From Mesonia oceanica (GTDB lineage: Bacteria > Bacteroidota > Bacteroidia > Flavobacteriales > Flavobacteriaceae), in assembly GCF_902499555.1 (NCBI RefSeq), contig NZ_CABVMM010000001.1, forward strand, positions 124,001-188,000: DNA of 64,000 nt, in the 5' to 3' direction. The first letter of the stretch is position 1. Every line of letters begins with the position of its first letter. The notes beneath the pieces were generated by a model. It was not told the origin of the DNA, did not search any database, and was given only the letters and a program-made list of their open reading frames with translations. Shown here one piece after another: positions 43,576 to 51,994 of this stretch. Made by a program: the position numbers and the translations under genes.

Positions 43576-44289
43576 ATGCGAATTATTTTATTTCTGATCT
43601 GCCTTTTGGTGTTGAGTTCTATTCAAGCTCAAAACTCGGTGCTGGTTTTTCATAAAACCGATGGCTTTCATCATGAATCCATAAAGGCCGGGTGTGAGTT
43701 TTTTCAACAATTAGGAAAAGAAAATAATTTTCAGGTTACAATAACTGATGATGCTTCCATTTTCAATAAAAAAGAATTGAAAAATTTTAAGCTGGTTGTT
43801 TTTTTGAATACCACAGGAAACATTCTTAACCGAAAACAAGAAAAGGCATTTGAAAAATTTATGACAAATGGTGGGAATTTTTTAGGAATTCATTCTGCAG
43901 CAGATACCGAATACGATTGGGAATGGTACGGGCAATTGGTAGGTGCTTATTTTGTAAGTCACCCTAAAGCTTGCGAAGCCGAAATTCAGTTAAATCAATC
44001 GAAGCATCCAGCCGTAAGTCATTTACCAGAAGTTTGGAAACGAACCGACGAATGGTACAATTACAAATTTGTAAATGAAGATATTGAGGTTCTCTTGAAT
44101 TTAGATGAAACCACTTATGAAGGTGGAGAAAACGGAAAAGAGCATCCCATTGCTTGGTATCACAAGTTGGGAAATGATAATGTAGCTATGTATACCGGTG
44201 GTGGACACACAACGGAGGCTTACCAAGAACCACTTTTTAAAGAGCATCTCTTGCAGTGTGTTTTGTGGGCTTTTTCAGAAAATAAATAA
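43576..44289 (+). CDS. ThuA-like domain protein, exported
   Basis: A 237-residue protein with a signal peptide (LFLICLLVLSSIQAQ) and a ThuA-like glutamine-amidotransferase fold: VFHKTDGFHHESIKAG, LGIHSAADTEYDWEWYG, and PIAWYHKLGNDNVAMYTGGGH. The fold is linked to sugar handling; the active-site Cys of true amidotransferases is not evident. The ATG at 43576 gives the signal peptide; an open frame upstream lies inside the araC-type gene. Periplasmic role unknown. Confidence 0.85.
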   Translation: MRIILFLICLLVLSSIQAQNSVLVFHKTDGFHHESIKAGCEFFQQLGKENNFQVTITDDASIFNKKELKNFKLVVFLNTTGNILNRKQEKAFEKFMTNGGNFLGIHSAADTEYDWEWYGQLVGAYFVSHPKACEAEIQLNQSKHPAVSHLPEVWKRTDEWYNYKFVNEDIEVLLNLDETTYEGGENGKEHPIAWYHKLGNDNVAMYTGGGHTTEAYQEPLFKEHLLQCVLWAFSENK

Positions 44290-44327
44290 AATCGATAGCG
44301 CTTTAATTAGAGAGAAGTTAATAGTTG

Positions 44328-44335
44328 TATTTTTG
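44328..44335 (+). promoter_or_regulatory. -7 box of hemH
   Basis: TATTTTTG ends 19 bases before the hemH ATG, within a 65-bp gap after the ThuA gene. Upstream TTAATTAG stands where TTG would be expected. Confidence 0.45.
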
Positions 44336-44354
44336 TGATTGAAAAAGAAAAAAT

Positions 44355-45392
44355 ATGAGCAAAGGAGTTTTATTGGTGAATTTAGGTTCTCCAAAAAGTA
44401 CCGATCCTAAAGACGTAAAAAAATACCTCGACCAGTTTTTAATGGACGAACGCGTGATAGATGTTCCTTATCTGTTACGTGCTTTTATCGTAAAGGGAAT
44501 TGTACTTAATACAAGGCCAAAAAAATCTGCCGCAGCCTATCAGCGCATTTGGTGGGATGAGGGTTCTCCGTTAATTGTGCTTTCTGAGCGTTTGCAAGAA
44601 AAAGTAGATAGTTATACCGGCGTGCCCATTGCATTGGCCATGCGTTATGGACAACCCTCCATTAAACAAGGCTTGCAAGAATTAGTTGATAAAGGTGTAG
44701 ATGAGGTATTGTTAATGCCACTTTATCCACAGTTTGCGATGGCAACTACCGAGACCATTTTAGTACTAGCAGAACAATTGCAGAAAGAATTTTTTCCGCA
44801 GATAAAATTTACGACTGTTCCTCCATTTTATAATCATCCCGACTATATCAATGTGCTTTCCAGAAGTATTGCTGAAAAACTGGAAGGTGTAGATTACGAG
44901 CATTTGTTATTTAGTTATCACGGAGTTCCGGAGCGACATATTAAAAAGAGCGATGTTACCAATTCGCATTGTAAAATAGATGGTTCTTGTTGCCAAACAC
45001 CATCACCCGCGCATCAGTTTTGTTACCGTCATCAATGTTTAGAAACTACAAAACAAGTAGCGGCAACACTTCAACTTAAAGAAGGAACTTATAGTACTTC
45101 GTTTCAGTCTAGATTAGGATTTGACCCATGGTTAAAACCATATACCGATAGAACTATTGAGCAATTTGGTTTAAACGGAATGAAGAAAATGGCGATTGTT
45201 TCTCCTGCTTTCGTTTCTGACTGTTTGGAAACTTTGGAGGAATTAGGAATGGAAGGAAAAGAGATTTTCGAAGAAAACGGAGGGGAAGAATTTACCTTAA
45301 TTCCTTGTTTAAACGATCGTGAAGATTGGGTAAAAACCTTAAGCCGTTGGATAGACGAGTGGGCTACACAACCTGAAACGCAAAAAGCTTAA
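44355..45392 (+). CDS. hemH: ferrochelatase
   Basis: A 345-residue ferrochelatase that inserts Fe2+ into protoporphyrin IX. Seen: GVLLVNLGSPKST at the start, the catalytic His in SYHGVPERH near 190, and SFQSRLGFDPWLKPYTD. A Cys-rich insertion (CKIDGSCCQ and CYRHQC) follows the catalytic His. Its TAA overlaps the ATG of the MATE gene by one base. Confidence 0.97.
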   Translation: MSKGVLLVNLGSPKSTDPKDVKKYLDQFLMDERVIDVPYLLRAFIVKGIVLNTRPKKSAAAYQRIWWDEGSPLIVLSERLQEKVDSYTGVPIALAMRYGQPSIKQGLQELVDKGVDEVLLMPLYPQFAMATTETILVLAEQLQKEFFPQIKFTTVPPFYNHPDYINVLSRSIAEKLEGVDYEHLLFSYHGVPERHIKKSDVTNSHCKIDGSCCQTPSPAHQFCYRHQCLETTKQVAATLQLKEGTYSTSFQSRLGFDPWLKPYTDRTIEQFGLNGMKKMAIVSPAFVSDCLETLEELGMEGKEIFEENGGEEFTLIPCLNDREDWVKTLSRWIDEWATQPETQKA

Positions 45393-46771
45393 TGCCAAAA
45401 GTAGATTCGGCCACGCTAGGCAAAGAACCCATTAGTAAACTGTTAATCAAACAATCGGTTCCTGCGTCTATTGGTATTTTGGTGATGTCTTTAAACATCT
45501 TGGTCGATACCATTTTTGTAGGAAATTGGATTGGCCCCATTGGGATTGCAGCAATTAATGTGGTTTTACCCATTTCCTTTTTCATTGCAGCCTTAGGAAT
45601 GGCCATTGGGATTGGTGGGTCTTCTATTATTTCCCGAGCATTGGGAGCTAACAATAACGAGAAAGCATTAAAAACTTTTGGCAATCAAATAACCTTAACC
45701 ATCTTACTGACGGTTTCTTTTGTGATTGTCGGTTTATGGTTTATCAATGATTTAATTCCGGCTTTTGGTGGCAAAGGGGAAATTTTTGAGCCTGCCAAAA
45801 TTTATTATAAAGTGGTATTGTACGGCGTTCCCATTCTTGCTTTGAGTATGATGGGCAATAATGTAATTAGGGCAGAAGGAAAGCCTAATTTTGCCATGAT
45901 TGCCATGATTATTCCTTCTGTGGGAAATTTGATAGCCGATTACTTTTTAATCAATGTTTTTGATATGGGAATGTTGGGAGCCGCTTGGGCCACTACCGGT
46001 TCTTACATGGTCTGTTTTCTGTATGTACTTTGGTTCTTCTTATCTAAAAATTCTGAATTAAGAATTTCTCTCCATCATTTCGGATTGAATAAAAAAATAT
46101 TGGGGGAAATAGGTGCCTTGGGTTTTGTTACTTTGGCCAGACAAGCCGTAGTGAGTTTAACCTATTTATTAATGAATAATATCCTCTTTAAATTAGGAGG
46201 GGAATCATCTGTAGCTGTTTATGCCATTATTGGTAGAATGCTAATGTTTGCTTTGTTCCCTGTGTTGGGTGTCACACAAGGCTTTCTTCCTATTGCCGGT
46301 TATAATCACGGAGCAGGAAACCCTCACCGAGTGAGGGAAAGCATTAATAAAGCGATTTTATATGCTAGTATTCTAGCACTCTTTGTCTTCGCAATTATTA
46401 TGATATTCCCTAAAGAAATTGTTTCCGTGTTTACGCAAGATAAAACTATCCTCAAAGAAACTCCTGGAGCAATGCGTTGGGTATTCGCTGCGATTCCCAT
46501 TATTGCATTGCAATTAATAGGCTCAGCTTACTTTCAGGCAATAGGGAAAGCTCTTCCCGCGCTTTTGCTAACCTTAACCCGGCAGGGTTTTTTCTTTATT
46601 CCCTTAATTTTAATTCTTCCGAAGTATTTTGGAGAATTTGGTGTTTGGATTTCCTTTCCTCTTGCCGATGTGATTTCAACTATTGTTACCGGATTTTTCC
46701 TAAACAGGGAAATTCGACATCATTTAAAACCTGAAGAAATGGAAGAACAAGCAAGCCCTCAAAAATTTTAA
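45392..46771 (+). CDS. MATE family efflux transporter
   Basis: A 459-residue, twelve-helix exporter. ISKLLIKQSVPASIGILVM, NILVDTIFVGNWIG and GIGGSSIISRALG are the N-terminal MATE motifs. The one-base overlap with hemH suggests coupled expression, so export of a porphyrin or a linked metabolite is conceivable but unproven. Not closely similar to the MATE at 4271. Confidence 0.92.
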   Translation: MPKVDSATLGKEPISKLLIKQSVPASIGILVMSLNILVDTIFVGNWIGPIGIAAINVVLPISFFIAALGMAIGIGGSSIISRALGANNNEKALKTFGNQITLTILLTVSFVIVGLWFINDLIPAFGGKGEIFEPAKIYYKVVLYGVPILALSMMGNNVIRAEGKPNFAMIAMIIPSVGNLIADYFLINVFDMGMLGAAWATTGSYMVCFLYVLWFFLSKNSELRISLHHFGLNKKILGEIGALGFVTLARQAVVSLTYLLMNNILFKLGGESSVAVYAIIGRMLMFALFPVLGVTQGFLPIAGYNHGAGNPHRVRESINKAILYASILALFVFAIIMIFPKEIVSVFTQDKTILKETPGAMRWVFAAIPIIALQLIGSAYFQAIGKALPALLLTLTRQGFFFIPLILILPKYFGEFGVWISFPLADVISTIVTGFFLNREIRHHLKPEEMEEQASPQKF

Positions 46772-46783
46772 AAGCTTAATCTT

Positions 46784-46791
46784 TATATTTG
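46784..46791 (+). promoter_or_regulatory. -7 box of the toxin-antitoxin pair
   Basis: TATATTTG, an exact TAnnTTTG match, 15 bases before the antitoxin ATG, so the module has its own promoter. Confidence 0.5.
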
Positions 46792-46806
46792 TAAAAACGG
46801 GTGGTT

Positions 46807-47082
46807 ATGAATGAAGAAAAATTAAATACTTTCAAAATTGAACTTTTACAAGCAATTATTGCTTGTAATGATGTTGAAAAGCTCAAACAAGTTAAACTTT
46901 TATTAGCAAGGGAAAGTATGAATATGGTAAGAGAGGAAAAAATTGCTTATGAAAAAGATGTTTTATCTGAAAAGCAAACACAAGAGCTAGAAAAACGTAT
47001 AAAGTTATTAAGAGAAGGGAAAGCTGAAAAATTCTCTTACGAAGAAGTAAAAAAAAGAATTGAGAAAAAATATGGAATATAG
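46807..47082 (+). CDS. addiction-module antitoxin
   Basis: A 91-residue, highly charged helical protein. Its C-terminus (LSEKQTQELEKRIKLLREG then SYEEVKKRI) resembles the unstable-antitoxin family that pairs with ParE/RelE toxins. The ATG at 46807 is taken over an upstream GTG. Its 3' end overlaps the toxin gene by 11 bp, the normal TA arrangement. Confidence 0.75.
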   Translation: MNEEKLNTFKIELLQAIIACNDVEKLKQVKLLLARESMNMVREEKIAYEKDVLSEKQTQELEKRIKLLREGKAEKFSYEEVKKRIEKKYGI

Positions 47083-47359
47083 TATTCAGTTTTTATCGGA
47101 TGCCATTTCTGATATTGAAGATGCTATCGATTATTATGAATCTCAACAAAAAGGACTTGGAAAACGATTTACAATTTCGTTAAATGAAACTATTTCTTAT
47201 TTGCTCAAATCGCCTGATGCTTTTCCGTTTCACGCTAGAGAAATTAGAAAAATACCTTTTAAAAAGTTCCCTTACTTGCTCTTTTATGAAGTTTTAAATA
47301 AAGAAATTACAGTTGTTGCTATTTTCAACACCCATCAAAACCCTTCAAAGAAACCCTAA
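47072..47359 (+). CDS. ParE/RelE-family toxin
   Basis: A 95-residue RelE/ParE-fold protein: SIQFLSDAISDIEDAIDYY, the long helix, then KRFTISLNETISYLL, IRKIPFKKFPYLLFYEV and VVAIFNTHQNP at the C-terminal strand. It could be a ribosome-dependent RNase or a gyrase poison; sequence alone does not decide. An upstream TTG exists, but the ATG at 47072 is chosen. Its TAA is immediately followed by the hemJ ATG. Confidence 0.85.
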   Translation: MEYSIQFLSDAISDIEDAIDYYESQQKGLGKRFTISLNETISYLLKSPDAFPFHAREIRKIPFKKFPYLLFYEVLNKEITVVAIFNTHQNPSKKP

Positions 47360-47908
47360 ATGGAATATTACAATTACATTAAATCGCTTCACCTTATTTT
47401 TGTGATTACTTGGTTTGCCGGTTTATTTTATATTCCGCGATTGTTTGTTTATCAAATTGAAGCTTTTCACAAAGCTTCACCCGAAAAAGAAATTCTTGGT
47501 AAACAACTAAAACTGATGGCTAAACGGCTTTGGTTCATCATTACATGGCCATCAGCAATTTTAGCGACTATTTTTGCCGTGTTGTTATTGGTTATTCAGC
47601 CGTTTTGGTTAGAACAAGGTTGGATGCATGTAAAACTCACCTTTGTCGTTCTATTGTTTGCTTACCATTTTAAAACCCATCATATTTTTAAGCAATTGCA
47701 AAACGATGTCGTGAAATGGACCTCTAATCAAATGCGTTTATGGAATGAAGGTTCTACGCTTATTCTCTTTTCAGTAGTATTTTTAGTAATTTTAAAAAAT
47801 TCCATCAACTGGATTTTTGGAGTGATTGGAGTTTTTGCTCTAGCAATTATTTTAATGCTTGGATTTAAAATTTATAAACGCTATCGGGCTAAAAAAAACG
47901 AAGAGTAA
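47360..47908 (+). CDS. hemJ: protoporphyrinogen oxidase HemJ
   Basis: A 182-residue membrane protein with five hydrophobic segments. The first, with SLHLIFVITWFAGLFYIPRL, carries the conserved His and Arg of the HemJ (UPF0093) family, sometimes labelled CopD. A later KLTFVVLLFAYHFKTHH segment also fits. It oxidises protoporphyrinogen IX to protoporphyrin IX, the step between HemF and HemH. It starts on the base after the toxin stop, so it depends at least in part on transcripts through the TA module. Confidence 0.85.
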   Translation: MEYYNYIKSLHLIFVITWFAGLFYIPRLFVYQIEAFHKASPEKEILGKQLKLMAKRLWFIITWPSAILATIFAVLLLVIQPFWLEQGWMHVKLTFVVLLFAYHFKTHHIFKQLQNDVVKWTSNQMRLWNEGSTLILFSVVFLVILKNSINWIFGVIGVFALAIILMLGFKIYKRYRAKKNEE

Positions 47909-47968
47909 TTTGGCTCTAATTTTGTTGCTTCTCGGTGATATTCGAGATAAATGCTTTAATAACTGGCT

Positions 47969-49423
47969 ATGAAATTTTTTACACGTTCCTTACGAACCCG
48001 TATCTTTTTTAGTATGATATTTTTGGTGTTGGGAGCTTCTATTCTCATTGCCGGGGTTACTATTATTCAGTATAAAGATGAAGCAAGGGCTTATCAAAAA
48101 GATAAATTAAAGCGAAAAGAAGCTTCCATTCGGGCAAGTATTAATTACGAAATAAAAAACACGACCTATCCGGTAGATACAGAGCATATTCCGTTAATTT
48201 TTAAAGACAAAATCTACGAACTACAGAATATTCACGGAACCGAAATTAATATCTATGATCTTAAAGGAAATCTGCTAAAGTCTTCTAAAGCTACATTTTT
48301 TCGGGATAGTTTAAGCACTCGAATGTCAAAGGAAGCTTTAGAAGGGCTCGAAAACTCACAGAGTAATCGTTTTGTCCAATATCATTTTGGAGGAGAAGGA
48401 GGAGACTACCAATCATCGTATAGTTATATCACAGATCAATATTTTAAACCACTTGCGATTTTAAATTTACCTCATATTGAAGATGATGGTTTTGTAGATA
48501 CTCAACTAAAGAGTTTCCTTTCTATATTGGGACAGGTATATATCGTGATGATTATCGCTGCTATTTTACTTTCCTATTTTCTTTCGAAATACATTACTTC
48601 TTCATTAAAGGCAGTCAGTGAAAAAATTCTTGCCACCCGATTAGATCGAAAAAATAAGAAGATAAAACTAAAAGACACCTCTGTTGAAATTCGTTCGTTG
48701 ATAAAAGCCTACAATTCCATGATTGATGAACTGGAAGAAAGTGCCGTAAAACTCGCTAGGAGTGAGCGTGAGCAAGCTTGGAGGGAAATGGCTAAGCAAG
48801 TAGCGCACGAAATTAAAAATCCGTTGACGCCTATGCGTTTAAGTGTACAGAGTTTTGAAAGAAGGTTTGATCCGGATGATCCAGACTTTAAACAAAAGCT
48901 GAAAGAGTTCAGTTCTACTTTAATTCAGCAAATCGATACGATGAGTTCTATCGCCTCGGCTTTCTCTAATTTTGCTAAAATGCCCGCCCAACAAAATGAA
49001 GAATTGAACGTTCCGAAAATTGTAAAACTTGGGTTGGATATTTTCAATGAAGATTATATTTATTTTGAAACCGAAAGAGACGAAATTCTTGCCAAGTTCG
49101 ATAGAACGCAACTCATACGTGTAGTTACCAATTTAGTAAAAAATGCCATTCAGGCTTCTGAAGAAAAAGAAAATCCAAAAATTGAAGTAGCCGTAAAAAC
49201 GGATGGGAGTAATGTAGTTATTTTGGTGAAAGACAACGGTCACGGAATTTCAGAAGAAAATAAACCTCGGATTTTTGAACCCAAGTTTACCACCAAATCT
49301 AGCGGAATGGGATTAGGTTTAGGAATTATAAAAACCATTATAGAAGCTTTTCAAGGGAGTATAAATTTTACTTCTGAAGAAGGCGAAGGCACCACATTTA
49401 TTGTTAAATTTCCAAAAAAATAA
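47969..49423 (+). CDS. orphan sensor histidine kinase (NtrY-like)
   Basis: A 484-residue two-TM sensor kinase. TM1 is at about 10-32, a periplasmic sensor at 33-175, TM2 near 185-208, and then HAMP. The phosphoacceptor His is in AHEIKNPLTPMRL near 276, and the ATPase domain has NLVKNAIQAS (N box), KDNGHGI (G1) and GMGLGLGIIKT (G2). No response regulator gene is adjacent. A possible TAATTTTG box lies at 47917-47924. It precedes the enoyl-CoA hydratase by 4 bp. Confidence 0.93.
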   Translation: MKFFTRSLRTRIFFSMIFLVLGASILIAGVTIIQYKDEARAYQKDKLKRKEASIRASINYEIKNTTYPVDTEHIPLIFKDKIYELQNIHGTEINIYDLKGNLLKSSKATFFRDSLSTRMSKEALEGLENSQSNRFVQYHFGGEGGDYQSSYSYITDQYFKPLAILNLPHIEDDGFVDTQLKSFLSILGQVYIVMIIAAILLSYFLSKYITSSLKAVSEKILATRLDRKNKKIKLKDTSVEIRSLIKAYNSMIDELEESAVKLARSEREQAWREMAKQVAHEIKNPLTPMRLSVQSFERRFDPDDPDFKQKLKEFSSTLIQQIDTMSSIASAFSNFAKMPAQQNEELNVPKIVKLGLDIFNEDYIYFETERDEILAKFDRTQLIRVVTNLVKNAIQASEEKENPKIEVAVKTDGSNVVILVKDNGHGISEENKPRIFEPKFTTKSSGMGLGLGIIKTIIEAFQGSINFTSEEGEGTTFIVKFPKK

Positions 49424-49427
49424 AACC

Positions 49428-50210
49428 ATGAGTTACCAAAATATTTTAGTTGAAACCGAAAATTATATTACTACGTTAACTATTAACCGACCTAAAAAGT
49501 TAAACGCCTTAAATAGGGAAACCCTAAGCGAGATTCACGATGCTTTTGTGGAGTTAGAAAGCGATGAAGAAACCAAAGTAATTATCCTGACAGGAAGTGG
49601 AGAAAAAGCCTTTGTAGCCGGAGCTGATATTTCAGAATTTGCCGATTATTCTGTTGAAGAAGGAAAAGATCTTGCTGCTCGAGGTCATAAAGAAGTATTC
49701 GATGTTATTGCTAATTTTAAAAAGCCCGTGATCGCTGCTGTTAATGGCTTTGCCTTAGGTGGCGGACTCGAATTGGCGATGGCTGCCCATTTTAGGATTG
49801 CCAGTGAAAATGCCAAATTAGGATTACCGGAAACTTCATTAGGAGTGATCCCCGGTTATGGTGGTACGCAACGTTTACCGCAATTAGTAGGAAAAGGCCG
49901 TGCGATGGAAATGATTATGACCGCCGGAATGATTGATGCTAATCAAGCCTTACAATACAATTTGGTAAACCATGTGACTCCCCTAGAGGATTTAATGGAA
50001 TTAGCTGAAAAACTTGCCGGTAAAATCATGAAAAACTCGACAGTTGCTATCGCTCAGGCAATCGAAGCCATAAATGCTAATTATGAAGATGGAGTTAATG
50101 GCTTTGAAAAGGAAATCGAAGGCTTCGGTAAGAGTTTTGGTACCGAAGATTTTAAAGAAGGAACTTCCGCATTTTTACAAAAGCGAAAAGCAGAGTTTCC
50201 AGGAGAGTAA
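49428..50210 (+). CDS. enoyl-CoA hydratase/isomerase family protein
   Basis: A 260-residue crotonase. Seen: RPKKLNALNRETL, the oxyanion-hole stretch AFVAGADISEF, GFALGGGLELAMAA, and ETSLGVIPGYGGTQRLP with the second catalytic Glu region. It probably hydrates 2-enoyl-CoA in fatty acid or butyrate-type metabolism. The ATG at 49428 is 4 bp after the kinase stop; an open frame before it overlaps the kinase gene. Confidence 0.93.
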   Translation: MSYQNILVETENYITTLTINRPKKLNALNRETLSEIHDAFVELESDEETKVIILTGSGEKAFVAGADISEFADYSVEEGKDLAARGHKEVFDVIANFKKPVIAAVNGFALGGGLELAMAAHFRIASENAKLGLPETSLGVIPGYGGTQRLPQLVGKGRAMEMIMTAGMIDANQALQYNLVNHVTPLEDLMELAEKLAGKIMKNSTVAIAQAIEAINANYEDGVNGFEKEIEGFGKSFGTEDFKEGTSAFLQKRKAEFPGE

Positions 50211-50232
50211 ATATTTGAATTTAATACAATCT

Positions 50233-50271
50233 AGAAAGCCGCCGATACTCATAAAGTATCGGCTTTTTTAT
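50233..50271 (+). terminator. terminator after the enoyl-CoA hydratase gene
   Basis: AAGCC plus CGATACT pairs with AGTATCG plus GGCTT, with a small bulge, followed by a run of Ts. Confidence 0.8.
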
Positions 50272-50332
50272 CAAAAAAAATGTTAATATTTTTAACAAAA
50301 GTGTCTATATTGCCACAACTAAAAAATTTATC

Positions 50333-51919
50333 ATGAAATTTAAACTATTCTTATTGGTAATGTTATGTCTTAATATTACTCTTCAGGCACAAATTAGTCC
50401 AATTCAAGTAACTAAAAGTAAAATTGAAAAAGACAAAAAGAAAGATACAGAGCTTATGTTCACTGCCGATGACGGCAAAGGAGGTTTTATCTCGGCAAGG
50501 CTTTACCGTGCAGGGCTTATAAAGATGCCTAAGGGTTATTATATTGAGCACTATGATGCTTCGTTAAACTTAGTAAGTGAGTACGAGTATAAGATTGATG
50601 ATAGCAGTATTAAAAGTCTATTTGTAAAAGATGGTCAATTAAATTTAATAGAATACAAGCTTAACCGTGAAGCCAATACCAACGATTATAATTTGCTTAC
50701 TTCTTCTTTATCTAAGCTTGACTTTAGCGGCGAAGGGAAAAAGATTTTTTCAGTTTCTAGAGATGATGTGAAAAAGCCATTTTTCTTTTCAGTAGGATTT
50801 ATTCCTATTAGTAATTTAGGTCAGGTAGATCACGATCCTACAGGAGAAGTTTATTTATCTAAGAATAGAAATTATATTGCTTTTAATTTCGATATTAAAG
50901 ACGATAAAGAAGAAACACATTTGGTAAAGGTCTATGATAATGATTTCAACCTTGTTTTTGAAAATCAATTTAAACAAGAAGGTGTGAGAGACAATTTGTT
51001 TCATTATAACTCCATTACTATTGACGATAGCAATGGAGATGCTTATTTCTTAGGAAAATTGTATGAAAGTAAAAGAATGAAGAAAAAAGGAAAGTCTAAC
51101 TATGTGTATAAATTGTATCAACTTAATGCTAGCGGAAGTAAAGAGCTTTCATTTGATACCGCAGAAAACTTTGTGGGTTCGATGGAGTTAATAAATGATG
51201 ATAACAATTTAGTATGTGTAGGTTTCTATTCTGAAAAAAATGACTTTCGTTATAAAGGAACAGTATATTATAATATAGATAAAGAAAACTTCAGCATAAA
51301 AGCATCGTCATTCAACCCTTTTACAGAGCAGTTTATGATTGATAAATATGGAGAGAAACGCGGTAAAAGAAAAGCTGGAAAAGGAAAAGAGCTTTCTAAT
51401 TTAACTTATAGGGGAACACATATTGATAATCAGGGGAATGTATTTTTTACTGCAGAAGAATATTATATTGTGACACATACCAACTACAAAACAGGAGCTA
51501 CCAGTTATACTTATTATTATAATGATATTTTTGCTTGTAAAATCAATACAAAGGGTAAAATGGAATGGGCTAGAAATATTAATAAAAGGCAAGTTACTAA
51601 AGGAAACGCAATAGATTATTTTTCTTACTTATCTACTGTTAAAGATGATCGTATTATCATCTTATTGAATGGCTCTGATAAAGTAAAAAAAATGAGAGAT
51701 GACAGAATTCGTTTTGACGATAAACGTATAAAAAAATTAAGCCTTTATGCAATTGAAATTTTACCTACAGGAGAATTTAACTATGAACAAGTAATTAATA
51801 ATGATGAGTCAAAAGTAACCTATAAAGTTGCTGAAGGTGTAATTAGCGATAATTATGATGCAGTAATTTTAGAAGGCAATAAAGGAAAGAAAAAACGTGT
51901 AGTAAAACTTACACTTTAA
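50333..51919 (+). CDS. exported protein of unknown function
   Basis: A 528-residue protein with a clear Sec signal peptide (LFLLVMLCLNITLQAQ). The mature protein is rich in beta-strand-like segments with repeated charged turns (DDKEETHLVKVYDNDFNLVF, EDSNGDAYFLGKLYE-like stretches) and looks like a beta-propeller or other all-beta fold. No family, lipobox or T9SS signal was recognised. Its own terminator hairpin runs directly into the next gene's start codon. Function unknown. Confidence 0.75.
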   Translation: MKFKLFLLVMLCLNITLQAQISPIQVTKSKIEKDKKKDTELMFTADDGKGGFISARLYRAGLIKMPKGYYIEHYDASLNLVSEYEYKIDDSSIKSLFVKDGQLNLIEYKLNREANTNDYNLLTSSLSKLDFSGEGKKIFSVSRDDVKKPFFFSVGFIPISNLGQVDHDPTGEVYLSKNRNYIAFNFDIKDDKEETHLVKVYDNDFNLVFENQFKQEGVRDNLFHYNSITIDDSNGDAYFLGKLYESKRMKKKGKSNYVYKLYQLNASGSKELSFDTAENFVGSMELINDDNNLVCVGFYSEKNDFRYKGTVYYNIDKENFSIKASSFNPFTEQFMIDKYGEKRGKRKAGKGKELSNLTYRGTHIDNQGNVFFTAEEYYIVTHTNYKTGATSYTYYYNDIFACKINTKGKMEWARNINKRQVTKGNAIDYFSYLSTVKDDRIIILLNGSDKVKKMRDDRIRFDDKRIKKLSLYAIEILPTGEFNYEQVINNDESKVTYKVAEGVISDNYDAVILEGNKGKKKRVVKLTL

Positions 51920-51962
51920 GGAAATAATCCTTTTTTAAGGAATAAATCCAATTAAATAAATT

Positions 51963-51994
51963 AACTTTGGTTCTATAAAGAGCCAAAGTTTTTT
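51963..51994 (+). terminator. hairpin and T-run abutting the radical SAM start codon
   Basis: A 12-bp stem (AACTTTGGTTCT/AGAGCCAAAGTT with one G-U pair), loop ATAA, then TTTT immediately followed by ATG at 51995. It looks like the terminator of the exported-protein gene but also sits exactly in the initiation region of the next gene. Confidence 0.75.
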
